A stretch of DNA of 64,000 nucleotides, from assembly GCF_002936955.1 (NCBI RefSeq), contig NZ_MPZM01000012.1:27310-91309 (forward strand), given 5' to 3'. Positions 1 through 9,526 of the stretch are shown piece after piece (the stretch's first letter is position 1; each line of letters begins with the position of its first letter). This stretch comes from Oceanisphaera arctica. Lineage in GTDB: Bacteria > Pseudomonadota > Gammaproteobacteria > Enterobacterales > Aeromonadaceae. A program made the position numbers and the translations under genes. The notes under the pieces were generated by a model. It was not told the DNA's origin. It ran no database searches and saw only the letters and a list, made by a program, of their open reading frames with translations.

Positions 1-1
1 G

Positions 2-751
2 GTCACCTTTCTCTGGCCCTTTACCCGCCTCAGCGCCTTCCTGGTGGCCGCCCCCCTGCTCGGCCACTCCAGTATTCCCAATCGGGTAAAAATCGGCCTC
101 GCCGCCTTGCTGACCCTGATTATCGCCCCCGGCCTGCCGCCACTACCGGATACCCCCGTGATGTCCTGGGCGGGACTCGGCATCCTGGTCGAGCAGATGC
201 TGATCGGTCTGGCCATGGGTCTGACCATGCACATCCTGTTCGCCGTGGTGACGGCGGCGGGGGAATATATCGGCCTGCAGATGGGTCTCGCCTTCGCCAC
301 CTTCTTCGCCCCGGACACCGGTGCCAATACCATGGTGCTGGCGCGGCTGCTGTATATGATCAGCCTGCTGCTGTTTCTGGCCTTCGATGGCCATCTGATG
401 GTTATCGAGATCCTGGCCGGCACCTTTTTCGCTCTGCCTGTCGGCAGCAGCGGCCTGAATACCGGCGCCTTCGAGCTGCTGGCCCGGTTCGCCAGCACCA
501 TCTTTGTCTCCGGGCTGCTACTGGCCTGGCCACTGGTCGCCGCCCTTCTGATCATCAACCTGTCGCTGGGCATCCTTAACCGGGCGGCCCCGCAGCTGAC
601 GGTGTTTTCGGTGGGTTTTCCGCTGACCATGATGGTGGGGCTGGTGCTGTTGATGGTTATGATGACCGATCTGGGTCGTTTCCTGCAGCGGCTGTTCGGC
701 CAGGGGCTGACCTTTATGCAGCAGCTGGTAGGGGCCATGGTGCCGCTATGA
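2..751 (+). CDS. fliR: Flagellar export gate protein FliR (5' end outside window)
   Basis: FliR is an inner-membrane component of the flagellar type III export gate, working with FliP and FliQ. The reading frame is open from base 2, so the first 10-15 residues lie outside the window; a GTG at 44 is internal, not the start. The visible 249 residues are very hydrophobic, with several membrane segments and FliR-type stretches such as GEYIGLQMGLAFATFF. The family is usually about 260 aa, so the C-terminus is complete. FlhB commonly follows FliR, but here the next gene is flgL on the opposite strand, so flhB and flhA must lie elsewhere. Confidence 0.93.
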   Translation, partial: VTFLWPFTRLSAFLVAAPLLGHSSIPNRVKIGLAALLTLIIAPGLPPLPDTPVMSWAGLGILVEQMLIGLAMGLTMHILFAVVTAAGEYIGLQMGLAFATFFAPDTGANTMVLARLLYMISLLLFLAFDGHLMVIEILAGTFFALPVGSSGLNTGAFELLARFASTIFVSGLLLAWPLVAALLIINLSLGILNRAAPQLTVFSVGFPLTMMVGLVLLMVMMTDLGRFLQRLFGQGLTFMQQLVGAMVPL

Positions 752-760
752 TGGGATCAA

Positions 761-906
761 GGGAATGGGGAATCGGGAATCGGGAATCGGGAATCGGGAA
801 TCGGGAATCGGGAATCGGGAATCGGGAATCGGGAATCGGGAATGGGGAATGGGGAATGGGGAATGGGGCCATTACCCCCAATCCCTAATCCCTAATCCCT
901 AATCCC
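761..906. repeat. G-rich heptamer tandem array with an inverted C-rich arm
   Basis: Fifteen perfect-period 7-bp units run from 761 to 865: one GGGAATG, ten GGGAATC, then four GGGAATG. A short C-rich array of about four CCCTAAT/CCCAAT units follows at 877-906. The two arms are roughly complementary (GGGAATGG near 859-868 faces CCATTACCC at 869-877), so the block can fold as an imperfect hairpin. The G-rich strand has GGG every seven bases, which fits a G-quadruplex pattern. It sits between the convergent fliR and flgL stops, where a transcription block is plausible. Confidence 0.9.
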
Positions 907-914
907 GGACATTA

Positions 915-2105
915 TTACTTGAGGAAGTTGAACAGCGACATTCCCTGAATGTCCACAAACGACTTCTGGGCAGCCTGCAACCCCACCTTGCGCAGACTGT
1001 AATTGGAGACCGCCTCCACATAATCCAGATCCACCAGATCCGAGAGCGTCTGCTCGTAGTTGAGCATACGGTTGCCGGCCACCGTATCGATCACATCCAG
1101 TTCGTTCAGCCGGGCGCCGACCGAGGCTCTCGCCGTCAGCACAGTATCCAGGCTGTTATCCAGCTTGCGCATCACAGTGCTCAGGGTGTTACTCAGCGCC
1201 GCCCGCTGCTGTTCGGTCCCCCCTGGCGCCTCCAGTGCGGCTATTGCCTGTTCCAGAGTGGTAAACAGATCCGCATCCATATTCTTCGCCAGTCCCAGAT
1301 TGATGCGGTCACCGGTCACCGGGCTGCCTTCCAGGGTCAGGGACAGACAGCCAAAGCGGATCGCCTGTCCGGCTTCATATACCTGGGGATCACCGTCGTT
1401 GATACGGTAGCTGACGCTGTCATCGCTGACCTCGAAGGTCAGCGTAAAACTGACACCATAATCCGGATCGGTCGCATCCACCACGGCCGGCCCCGTAAAG
1501 ATGACATTGCCGGCATTGGCGGCACCGGCCTCGGCCACATAACCGGCACCGGCAGTCACGCTGCGAAAAATGGTGTTGCCATTATCACCGACCGGCATCA
1601 GCCGGGAGGCGTCAATCCGTTGTTCACGAACCTGGTCATCGCCCACATAATTCACCGCACCGTCGACATTTTTGACAAAGGGGGGGCTATCACTCTGATA
1701 GCCACCGAACAGGAAGCCGCCGTTGCCGTCGCTGGCGTTGGCCTGCCCCAGAATCGACTCGTAAATGCCCCGCACCTCACTGACATTGGAACCACTGACA
1801 GACGTGCCATTGGCCGCCTGTATCATCAGCGTCTTGGCGCGGGTAATGCCGTCGCCCAGGCTGTTGAGCACGCTCTCTTCCTGGGCCAGCATATTGCGTA
1901 CCGTGATCCTGGCATTGGTATATTGTTCGGTGACCGCCATCGATTGCTTGACCCCTACCGCGCGGGAGGCCGCCTGGGGATCGTCCGATGGGTTGACCAC
2001 CCGGCGTCCGCTGGCAATCTGTTGACCCACCTTGAGAAATTCTCCCTGCTGGCGGTTCATCGACGAGATGTTCTGTTCAAAGATGGTCAGGGTACTGATG
2101 CGCAT
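915..2105 (-). CDS. flgL: Flagellar hook-filament junction protein FlgL
   Basis: FlgL (HAP3) joins the hook to the filament; it is exported and assembled on FlgK. The 396-residue protein has the flagellin-like N-terminal helix (MRISTLTIFEQNISSMNRQQ, residues 1-20) and a matching C-terminal helical region ending near SLFNFLK. The variable middle carries a Gly/Asp-rich beta domain. It is the last gene of the minus-strand flg run, 25 bp after flgK, and is probably transcribed with flgK from the sigma-28-type promoter at 3772-3798. Confidence 0.95.
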   Translation of the reverse strand: MRISTLTIFEQNISSMNRQQGEFLKVGQQIASGRRVVNPSDDPQAASRAVGVKQSMAVTEQYTNARITVRNMLAQEESVLNSLGDGITRAKTLMIQAANGTSVSGSNVSEVRGIYESILGQANASDGNGGFLFGGYQSDSPPFVKNVDGAVNYVGDDQVREQRIDASRLMPVGDNGNTIFRSVTAGAGYVAEAGAANAGNVIFTGPAVVDATDPDYGVSFTLTFEVSDDSVSYRINDGDPQVYEAGQAIRFGCLSLTLEGSPVTGDRINLGLAKNMDADLFTTLEQAIAALEAPGGTEQQRAALSNTLSTVMRKLDNSLDTVLTARASVGARLNELDVIDTVAGNRMLNYEQTLSDLVDLDYVEAVSNYSLRKVGLQAAQKSFVDIQGMSLFNFLK

Positions 2106-2130
2106 ATCGGCTCTATCTCTTTAATCACTC

Positions 2131-3741
2131 TCAGGCACGCAGGCCCAGCATGGTATCAAACAGGGTGGCACCAACTTCGATGACTTTGGCATTGGCCTGG
2201 TAATACTGCTGATAGCGCACCAGGTTGGCGGCTTCTTCATCCAGGTTGACCCCCGACTCGGACTGCTGCTGGGCCCGTAGCTGCTCGTTCAGGGCCATCT
2301 GTGCGGTCAGATTGACCTGCACCGTCTGAGCCCGATTGCCCACTTCGCTGACCAGGGCGCCATATGACTGGCTCAGGGTGGCTCGCCCCGCCACCAGCGG
2401 CTGGTTCTGTAATTGCTGCAGAGCCAGGGCATTGCGATTATCTCCACTGCCCGACGCCGTACCTGCGGCGATGTCTGCGGTATCACTAATCAGGCTCTGC
2501 AAGTCACCGGCAGCCTGCTGCAGCGGATTGACATAAAAGCTATCACCCGCTGCCGGACTACCGCTCAGCGTCAGTGTCATGCCACCAAAGCTCAGGGTAC
2601 CCGCAGAAGGATCATGGTCGGCCGCCACCTCGGCGCCGCTGTCGCGCCGGGTAACGGTAAAGGCGCCACCATCAAAGCGCAAATCATAGCTGCTACTGGT
2701 CAGCTGCGTGATGTCACTGAAGGCGGCACTCAGCTCGCCATTCCCCGAATTACGGGCATGGCTGTAAACCTGCGGCTCACCTACCGCAAAAAAGGCTGCG
2801 CCCGCCTCGCCATTGAGATCGATTCCCTGGCTGTGCTGTTCATTGAATCCCAGGGCCAGGGACACCGCCAACTGACCCAGTTTATTCTGGGTTGCATCCA
2901 GGGTTTCCGAACGGAAGCCCAGCAGCCCCCCCAGGGAGCCACCCTTGACGGCACTGTCGTTCAACTCGATCAGGTTACCTGCCGAGTCCTGGTACCCCAC
3001 CGCCGTGCGTGAAGGATCGAGCGACGAGCTCATCGCCTCAAGCGAGTAGAACTGGCTGCCCGTCACCAGCGGCTGACCATTGCCGAAGGTCAGGTTATAG
3101 CTGCCGCCATCCTGCACATTAACCCGAACCCCAAGGCGTTCGCTCAGTTCCGACACCAGCTGATCCCGCTGGTTAAGCAAGGCATTGGGCTGACTGCCGG
3201 TTTTGGCATTGGCCAGACCGATTTCCCGGTTAAGCCCGGCGATTTGCTCGGCCCTGTTGTTGATCTGGATGACTTCGTCATGGATCTGCCCGTTGATACC
3301 CTGTTGCATACTGTCCAGATAATCATCGACAGAACGGAACTGGCTGGTCAGGCTGCTGGCGCTGCCCAGTACCCCCTGGCGCGCGGCCGGATCGGCCGGG
3401 GCGCCAGCCAGATCCTCGAGGGAGGAGAAAAACTGGTTCATCAAGGGTGCCAGACCCGCTTCCTGATCGGCCAGCAGGTTGTCTATTTGCCCGACCTGAA
3501 ACTGATAGGACGCCAGCGCACTGAGGCTGCTGCTCGAGCTATTCAGCTGCGAGTTCACAAACTGGTCGAACTGACGCTGAACAGCATTGACCTGAACGCC
3601 ATCGCCATACGTGCTCTCACCCAGCTGAACCACTTCGCGGCTATGACCTGGGGTGTATACGTTGCTGATATTATTGCTTGCGGTATACAGCGCCTGCTGT
3701 GCGGCATGCAGACCACTGATGCCGATGGAAAAAATACTCAT
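2131..3741 (-). CDS. flgK: Flagellar hook-associated protein FlgK
   Basis: FlgK (HAP1) is the first hook-filament junction protein. The 536-residue protein opens with the typical IGISGLHAAQQALYTASNNISN rod/hook-family segment, shortened here to its recognisable core ISGLHAAQQAL. It ends with a conserved C-terminal helix containing NLDEEAANLVRYQQYYQANAK-like residues (EEAANLVRYQQYYQANAK). Length is normal for the family. A strong sigma-28-type promoter lies 31 bp upstream of the start, so flgK-flgL can be expressed as late genes separately from flgB-J. Confidence 0.95.
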   Translation of the reverse strand: MSIFSIGISGLHAAQQALYTASNNISNVYTPGHSREVVQLGESTYGDGVQVNAVQRQFDQFVNSQLNSSSSSLSALASYQFQVGQIDNLLADQEAGLAPLMNQFFSSLEDLAGAPADPAARQGVLGSASSLTSQFRSVDDYLDSMQQGINGQIHDEVIQINNRAEQIAGLNREIGLANAKTGSQPNALLNQRDQLVSELSERLGVRVNVQDGGSYNLTFGNGQPLVTGSQFYSLEAMSSSLDPSRTAVGYQDSAGNLIELNDSAVKGGSLGGLLGFRSETLDATQNKLGQLAVSLALGFNEQHSQGIDLNGEAGAAFFAVGEPQVYSHARNSGNGELSAAFSDITQLTSSSYDLRFDGGAFTVTRRDSGAEVAADHDPSAGTLSFGGMTLTLSGSPAAGDSFYVNPLQQAAGDLQSLISDTADIAAGTASGSGDNRNALALQQLQNQPLVAGRATLSQSYGALVSEVGNRAQTVQVNLTAQMALNEQLRAQQQSESGVNLDEEAANLVRYQQYYQANAKVIEVGATLFDTMLGLRA

Positions 3742-3771
3742 GATCCCATTCCTTTAACACCTTGCGTATGG

Positions 3772-3798
3772 TTATCGGCAGTGAGCCCGGATCCTTGA
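3772..3798 (-). promoter_or_regulatory. Sigma-28 (FliA)-type promoter for flgKL
   Basis: Read on the minus strand, TCAAGGAT (3791-3798) is followed by exactly 11 bases and a perfect GCCGATAA (3772-3779). The flagellar sigma-28 consensus is TAAAGTTT-N11-GCCGATAA. The -10 element is perfect and the -35 keeps T.AAG. It ends 31 bp before the flgK start. Confidence 0.75.
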
Positions 3799-3814
3799 GA
3801 CGAATCCACCAGGA

Positions 3815-4843
3815 TCAAAATATCTGGTCCAGCCTCCCCCCTCCGGGGAGTGAGTCAGCTTGAGCCAGCTGAAGCTCTTCGCTCACGGGGCCCATCAGTT
3901 TCATCACCGCCACCAGCTTGTCGGCATAACCGGGATCCGTGGCATAGCCGCCTGCCTGCAGGGCCTTGGCCGCCTGTTGGGCATCCGGTGCCGCCACCAC
4001 ACCCGCATAGCGCGGGTTGTCGCCGATCAGCCGGGCATAATCGGTAAACGCCTGCTCAAAGGAGTCATAGACCCGAAAACTGTCGCTGACCGCCACCCGC
4101 TCCCCTCGCACATATTCATGGGTGCCGACCTCTGTAGTCTTGCCCTGCCAGTGGCCACCCGCCTTGATGCCGAACAGGTTATGGCTGTTGCCGCCATCCG
4201 GGGTGGCGATCTCGTACCGTCCCCAGCCGGTTTCCAGCGCCGCCTGGGCCAGGATCAACTCGGCCGGCACCCCACTGGCCCGGCTGGCGGCAAGCGCGGG
4301 GGCCTCGAGCCGTTCCACAAACGTCTGAACATGGGCCGGAATATTCCGTTTGTTATCCGATGACGAAAGATTCGGTGATTCGGTGATGACCGCATTCCTG
4401 GCAGGCACTGGTTCGCTGGCTGCCTTGGGCTCGGCCATGGGCTGCACTGCAGCCAGGCTACCGGTCAGGACCCGGGGCTGGCCTCTGGGGATACCGGCAA
4501 TCAAGGCTTCTGCCTGATTGCCACTGTCTGCTGCCCCCCCCTGCATTCGGGGGCCCAATTGCCGTAACAGCTGCTCGGCCAGGCCGATGCCACGGCCGGC
4601 CACATCCTGGGAAAGCTGTTGATCAAGCAACGAAGTATAGAACTGCCGCTGATTACCTTCGGTCAACCCGGAATCAGGCACCGCATCGCGCATGCTTTTC
4701 ATCATCATCTGCACAAACAGCGCCTCGAACTGCCGGGTCGCCTGCTCCAACCCCAGCTCGGGATCCCGCCCTGCACTCTGTTTGAGCCGCTGCAAGCCCT
4801 GCATATCGAGGGAAAAGTGGGAGTTTACGCCAGAGCCGCTCAT
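3815..4843 (-). CDS. flgJ: Rod-capping protein / peptidoglycan hydrolase FlgJ
   Basis: FlgJ caps the growing rod and opens the peptidoglycan. The 342-residue protein has the N-terminal rod-cap domain (about residues 10-110, with QFEALFVQMMMKSMRDA). After a low-complexity linker comes a C-terminal glucosaminidase domain (about 170-330) with ILAQAALETGWGR, which carries the expected catalytic Glu, and NLFGIKA. It is therefore the two-domain form found in beta- and gammaproteobacteria. Its ATG overlaps the flgI stop by one base (TGATG), pointing to translational coupling. Confidence 0.95.
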   Translation of the reverse strand: MSGSGVNSHFSLDMQGLQRLKQSAGRDPELGLEQATRQFEALFVQMMMKSMRDAVPDSGLTEGNQRQFYTSLLDQQLSQDVAGRGIGLAEQLLRQLGPRMQGGAADSGNQAEALIAGIPRGQPRVLTGSLAAVQPMAEPKAASEPVPARNAVITESPNLSSSDNKRNIPAHVQTFVERLEAPALAASRASGVPAELILAQAALETGWGRYEIATPDGGNSHNLFGIKAGGHWQGKTTEVGTHEYVRGERVAVSDSFRVYDSFEQAFTDYARLIGDNPRYAGVVAAPDAQQAAKALQAGGYATDPGYADKLVAVMKLMGPVSEELQLAQADSLPGGGRLDQIF

Positions 4844-6024
4844 CAGATGATCTCCAGCTCGGCGCGCAGGGAACCCGCCGCCTTGAGTGCTTCGAGAATC
4901 GACATCAGATCCGCCGGGGTCGCTCCCAGGGCATTGAGGGCATTGACCACCGCCAGCAAATCCGCGCCTTCCACCACATGCAAGGCGCCCTCCTCCTGCT
5001 GCACGGAAATATTGCTGTCGGGCACTACCGTGGTCTCACCCTGGCTGAAAGGCGCCGGCTGGCTGACCTGGTACTGAGTATCGATCACAATGGACAAGTT
5101 ACCGTGGGCGACGGCGGCCCTGTGCAGGGTCACGGCGCCATTAAGCACCACAGAGCCGGTGCGGGAGTTGATCACCACCCTGGCCGGGGCCGCTAGCGGC
5201 TCGACCTGCAGGCTCTCTATCCGTGCGATAAAGCGTACCCGCTCGTTCGCATTCAAAGGGCCACGCAAGCGGATCACCCGGCCGTCGAGGGCACTGGCTA
5301 CCTGGCTGCCGAAGGACTGGTTTATGGCGGTCACCACCCGTTCGACGGTGCCGAAATCCGCCTCCTTGAGCTGCAGCTCCATCTCACCGGTCGCACCGCC
5401 CAGCTGCAACGGAACCTCCCGCTCCACGATGGCGCCGCCGCTGATGCGGCCGCCGGCCTGCTGGTTTATCTGTACGCTGCTGCCCCCAGACTCGGCGCCG
5501 GCGCCCCCCACCAGCAGGTTGCCCTGAGCCATGGCATAGGTATCGCCGTCTGCACCCTTGAGCGGGGTCATCAGCAGAGTACCGCCGCGCAAGCTGCGGG
5601 CGTTGCCGATGGATGAGACCACCACATCAAGCCGCTGCCCCGGTCGGGAAAATGGCGGCAGGTTGGCGGTCACCATCACCCCCGCCACATTGCGCAGCTG
5701 CATATTGGTACCCGACGGCACCGTAATGCCCAGCTGGGACAGCATGTTGGTCAGGCTCTGACCGGTAAAGGGCGCCTGCATGGTCTGGTCGCCAGAGCCG
5801 TCAAGGCCGACCACCAGGCCATAACCCACCAGAGGATTGTCACGCACCCCGGCGAAGGTGGCCAGTTCACGCAGCTGCTCGGCCCGGACCGACTGAGTGG
5901 GCGCCAGCCAGAGCAGGGCAAGCAGGCCGATGCCAATAACTTCCCGGACTGTCCTGGTCCCGGAGAGGCGCGAGAATGGGAGAGTCACTGACCGGCGTAA
6001 CATTGAGAACAGCATAATAACCAC
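4843..6024 (-). CDS. flgI: Flagellar P-ring protein FlgI
   Basis: FlgI forms the periplasmic P ring around the rod in the peptidoglycan layer. The mature region starts near [20 protein letters not shown], which is highly conserved, after a signal peptide ending SVRA. The N-terminal region before the hydrophobic core is long (about 27 residues), and the start is uncertain: GTG at 6024, or ATG at 6015 or 6003. No clear Shine-Dalgarno sequence decides it. The gene begins 3 bp after the flgH stop and overlaps flgJ. Confidence 0.94.
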   Translation of the reverse strand: MVIMLFSMLRRSVTLPFSRLSGTRTVREVIGIGLLALLWLAPTQSVRAEQLRELATFAGVRDNPLVGYGLVVGLDGSGDQTMQAPFTGQSLTNMLSQLGITVPSGTNMQLRNVAGVMVTANLPPFSRPGQRLDVVVSSIGNARSLRGGTLLMTPLKGADGDTYAMAQGNLLVGGAGAESGGSSVQINQQAGGRISGGAIVEREVPLQLGGATGEMELQLKEADFGTVERVVTAINQSFGSQVASALDGRVIRLRGPLNANERVRFIARIESLQVEPLAAPARVVINSRTGSVVLNGAVTLHRAAVAHGNLSIVIDTQYQVSQPAPFSQGETTVVPDSNISVQQEEGALHVVEGADLLAVVNALNALGATPADLMSILEALKAAGSLRAELEII

Positions 6025-6027
6025 AAC

Positions 6028-6690
6028 TCAGAAAGGAGACACATTGAGGAAGAAGCGCTGCAACCAGCCCATATGCTGCGCCTCGTTGATATAGCCCTCA
6101 CCCACATACTCGATGCGCGCATCGGCCACCTGAGTAGACACCACCGTATTCTGACCGGTAATGGTGCGGGGGTTGACCACCCCGGAGAAGCGGATGAACT
6201 CGATTCCCTGGTTGATGGCGATCTGCTTTTCTCCGCGCACCCGCAGATTGCCGTTATTCATCACCTCCAGCACCGAGACCGTGATGGTGCCGGTGAAGGA
6301 GTTATTCGCCTGGGAGCCTCCGCCCCCGGAAAAATCGTTGTTCCCGGACAGATCGAAACCATATTCCGCCAATGTGGCCAGCGCATCCGGCAACTCGGTG
6401 AGTCCCAGGCTGGCCGAACCACCCCGGTTGGCATTGGAAGCCGAGGTCTTGCTGGCACTGACCTGCTCGTCGAGCACTATGGTGAGGATCTCCCCCGCCA
6501 TGCGTGGGCGCCGGTCTTCAAACAACGGCTGATAGCCGCGATGGGCCTGAAAGATGGCACCATTGTGCCTGGGGGGCGGAGATTCGGGGATGGACATCTG
6601 TTCCTGCTCCCCCACCACCGAAGAACGCGGCAGCTGGGCACAGCCGTTCAGCAACAGCACGACCAGGCCTGATAGCCAGACCTTGCCCAT
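6028..6690 (-). CDS. flgH: Flagellar L-ring lipoprotein FlgH
   Basis: FlgH forms the outer-membrane L ring. The chosen start (ATG at 6690) is preceded by AGGA at good spacing and gives a compact lipoprotein signal [17 protein letters not shown] with lipobox LNGC and the lipidated Cys at residue 17. An in-frame ATG at 6711 would add seven residues. The body has typical FlgH features, including [18 protein letters not shown] and the C-terminal [20 protein letters not shown]. It lies between flgG and flgI in the rod/hook operon. Confidence 0.94.
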   Translation of the reverse strand: MGKVWLSGLVVLLLNGCAQLPRSSVVGEQEQMSIPESPPPRHNGAIFQAHRGYQPLFEDRRPRMAGEILTIVLDEQVSASKTSASNANRGGSASLGLTELPDALATLAEYGFDLSGNNDFSGGGGSQANNSFTGTITVSVLEVMNNGNLRVRGEKQIAINQGIEFIRFSGVVNPRTITGQNTVVSTQVADARIEYVGEGYINEAQHMGWLQRFFLNVSPF

Positions 6691-6725
6691 ATATCTTTCC
6701 TGCCATCTCATGCGTATTGTTCCTG

Positions 6726-7508
6726 TTACAGCTGGGTCAGGCGAGCCAGCATCTCATCGCTGGTTTTGACCGCCTTGCTGTTGATTTCATAGGCCCGCTG
6801 GGTCTGGATCATATTGACCATTTCCTCCACCACATTGACATTGGAGGTTTCTACCTGCCCCTGATAGAGACGGCCGGCCCCATTCATGCCCGGTATGCTC
6901 TCATTAGCCGGCCCCGAGGCGGTGGTTTCCAGGTAGAGGTTGCCGCCTATGCTTTCCAGCCCGGTGGGATTGACGAAGGTCGCCAGGCTGATCTGCCCCA
7001 CTTGCAGGCTTTGGGCGGTACCGGGCTGGGTCACGGAGACAGTGCCATCTTCTCCTATGGTCACCGACAGGGCGTTGTCGGGCAAGATCACCGCCGGCTC
7101 CATCGGGTAACCGTTGGCATTGACCATCTGACCGTTCTGATCGAGCTGAAAACTGCCATCCCGGGTATAGGCGAGGTTACCATCGGGCATCACTACCTTG
7201 AACATGCCCGCGCCGTTGATCGCCAGATCCCGGGAGTTTTCGGTGCTGACCAGACTCCCCTGATTATGCAACCGTTCGGTGGCCACCGGCCGCACCCCTG
7301 TGCCGATCTGCATACCCGAGGGCAGCGTATTCTGTTCATTGTTCATGGCGCCCGGCTGACGCATGTTCTGATAGAGCAGGTCTTCGAACACCGCCCGGGA
7401 ACGTTTGAAGCCATTGGTATTGACGTTGGCCAGGTTGTTGGCGATCACGTCCATCTGCACCTGCTGGGATTCCAGGCCGGTCTTGGCGGTCCATAATGCT
7501 TTAATCAT
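6726..7508 (-). CDS. flgG: Flagellar distal rod protein FlgG
   Basis: FlgG builds the distal rod. The 260-residue product has the N-terminal [20 protein letters not shown] and [13 protein letters not shown] segments of the rod/hook family, and the C-terminal [20 protein letters not shown] helix. Length matches the family. It is 14 bp downstream of flgF and clearly part of the flgB-J transcription unit. Confidence 0.96.
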   Translation of the reverse strand: MIKALWTAKTGLESQQVQMDVIANNLANVNTNGFKRSRAVFEDLLYQNMRQPGAMNNEQNTLPSGMQIGTGVRPVATERLHNQGSLVSTENSRDLAINGAGMFKVVMPDGNLAYTRDGSFQLDQNGQMVNANGYPMEPAVILPDNALSVTIGEDGTVSVTQPGTAQSLQVGQISLATFVNPTGLESIGGNLYLETTASGPANESIPGMNGAGRLYQGQVETSNVNVVEEMVNMIQTQRAYEINSKAVKTSDEMLARLTQL

Positions 7509-7521
7509 GAGTCATCCTTCG

Positions 7522-8280
7522 TTATCCCTGGAGCGACAGCAGGCTGTTGGCCCGCTGAGCATTGTCATCGGCACTGGTGATCACCTTCATCTGCATATCG
7601 TAGCGCCGGGCATTGTCGATCATCGCCACCATTGACTCAATGGCACTGACATTGCTGCCCTCCAGAGAGCCTGATACCAGCCGCAGGTTTTCATCCTGGG
7701 CCAGCACAGGTACATTGCCATTGGCATCGGGAGCCGGACGAAACAGGCCGTCGACACCACGCAGTAGCTGCCCGGGCTCGGGAGAGACCAGCTTGAGCCG
7801 AGCAACCTGCACCAGCGCATCCGGATCTTCCCCGGTGCCGATGGCACTCACGGTGCCGTCGCTGCCAATCGACAGCCGGGCACCGAGCGGCACGATAACG
7901 GGGCCACCAGCACCCAGCACAGGGAGGCCACCACTGAGCAGCAGGCCGTTTCCATCCAGCTGCAGATCGCCACGCCGGGTATAAGCCTCGTTGCCATCGG
8001 CACCCTGCACCGCCAGCCAACCGTTACCTTCGAGGGCAATATCCAGCTCACGTCCAGTGGAGGTAATGGGGCCGGGGCTGAAGTCGGCGCCCGGGGTCGA
8101 CCCCACCACCGATACCCGGGTCGACAAGGCAGCATCGCCCTGAACCGGTACCGCCCGCATCGCCGACAATTCGGCCCGAAATCCCGCCGTTGATACATTG
8201 GCCAGGTTATTGCTGATCACCGCCTGTGAGTCGAGCGTCTGTTTGGCGCCGCTCATGGCGGTATAGAAAATGCCGTCCAC
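7522..8280 (-). CDS. flgF: Flagellar proximal rod protein FlgF
   Basis: FlgF is a proximal rod subunit. The 252-residue product carries the family N-terminal motif YTAMSGAKQTLDSQAVISNN with NLANVSTAGF, and the C-terminal EGSNVSAIESMVAMIDNAR helix. It is spaced 14 bp from flgE and 13 bp from flgG. Sequence and order are ordinary for the operon. Confidence 0.95.
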   Translation of the reverse strand: MDGIFYTAMSGAKQTLDSQAVISNNLANVSTAGFRAELSAMRAVPVQGDAALSTRVSVVGSTPGADFSPGPITSTGRELDIALEGNGWLAVQGADGNEAYTRRGDLQLDGNGLLLSGGLPVLGAGGPVIVPLGARLSIGSDGTVSAIGTGEDPDALVQVARLKLVSPEPGQLLRGVDGLFRPAPDANGNVPVLAQDENLRLVSGSLEGSNVSAIESMVAMIDNARRYDMQMKVITSADDNAQRANSLLSLQG

Positions 8281-8293
8281 GGTTCAGCCTCCG

Positions 8294-9478
8294 TTAGCGC
8301 AGGTTAATCGAGGTTTGCAATACCTCATCCTGGGTCTTGATGGTCTGGGCATTGGCCTGATAGTTACGCTGGGCAATGATCAGATTGACCAGTTCACTGG
8401 TCAGGTCGACATTAGAGGCTTCTACCACCCCGGACTCGACCCTACCAAACTGGCCGATACCCGCCACTCCCATTTGAGCCAGGCCTGAAGCCTGGGTTTC
8501 CACCCAGGCGTTATCACCGACAGAGGTCAGACCTTCCGGGTTGGTAAAATTGGCCAAGGCTATGGTGCCCAGTACCACGGATTGCTCATTGGAATAGTTA
8601 CCGAGCACCTGCCCCCGTTCATCGATGGTTATCCCTACCAAACTGCCCGAGGCAAAACCGTCCTGGGCCTGGGAGCTCAGTTCGAATCCCCCCCCGAACT
8701 GACTGGAACCGCTGACATCCAACGACAGGCTCAAATCATCGGCGCCCCCTCCCAGGGTGAAAGTAAATGCATCCATTCCGCTGGCCGATTGCAGGGTCCC
8801 ATTACTGTTGAAGGCAAGGCTCCCGGTTTCCGCTGCTGCCTCACCACCGAGGGCCTGTTTCACCTCCCATTTGTTATCCGCCGTCTTGGTAAAATACTGG
8901 GTCACGATCTGGGCATTACCCACAGAATCAAACACGGTGGAGCTGTTGGCGTAGGAATAGCTGTTGCTATCGGCCGCATCGAAAGGCACTGTGTCACGGT
9001 CGATAACCGCTGAGCGTGTATCCAGGTTCAGGCTGGCCTTGATGGCCGAGGTGGCGCGGGCCTGCAAGGCTTCTGCGGGTACCTTGATCTGTTGGGGCAG
9101 GGCGCCGGTGCCGGTATCGGCCGGATAACCGGTCAAGCGGGCACCCTGGGCATTGGCCAGGTAGCCGTCGGCCGTCATGGTCAGCTGACCATTGCGGGAA
9201 TAGAGGATCTGATCGTTCTGTTCGAAGCGGAAGAAGCCGTTACCGCTGATCGCCAAATCAAGGTTGCGGTTGGTCGACTCCAGGCTGCCGTTGCCAAAGT
9301 TCTGTAGCACCCCGGCAACGCGGGTGCCCAGGCCGGCCTGGGCACCCGCGTACACATCGGAAAACTGGACGCTGGCCCCCTTAAACCCGACTGTCTGCGA
9401 ATTGGCAATATTGTTGCCGACCACCTCAAGGTTGGTCGCCGCCGCTCTTAGGCCGCTGAGCGCCTGAGAAAAACCCAT
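8294..9478 (-). CDS. flgE: Flagellar hook protein FlgE
   Basis: FlgE polymerises into the hook. The 394-residue protein starts GFSQALSGLRAAATNLEVVG with NNIANSQTVGFKGA and ends with the conserved EASNVDLTSELVNLIIAQRN and YQANAQTIKTQDEVLQTSINLR-type helix. The length is typical of gammaproteobacterial hook protein. It follows flgD after 48 bp, where AGGAG-like bases give the ribosome site. Confidence 0.96.
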   Translation of the reverse strand: MGFSQALSGLRAAATNLEVVGNNIANSQTVGFKGASVQFSDVYAGAQAGLGTRVAGVLQNFGNGSLESTNRNLDLAISGNGFFRFEQNDQILYSRNGQLTMTADGYLANAQGARLTGYPADTGTGALPQQIKVPAEALQARATSAIKASLNLDTRSAVIDRDTVPFDAADSNSYSYANSSTVFDSVGNAQIVTQYFTKTADNKWEVKQALGGEAAAETGSLAFNSNGTLQSASGMDAFTFTLGGGADDLSLSLDVSGSSQFGGGFELSSQAQDGFASGSLVGITIDERGQVLGNYSNEQSVVLGTIALANFTNPEGLTSVGDNAWVETQASGLAQMGVAGIGQFGRVESGVVEASNVDLTSELVNLIIAQRNYQANAQTIKTQDEVLQTSINLR

Positions 9479-9526
9479 TTATCCGCTCCTTCAAGCTTAT
9501 CTATTAATCGGTTACGCATCGTAACC

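Noticed and set aside
761..906. CRISPR-like array
   Set aside because: The 7-bp units are contiguous with no spacers.
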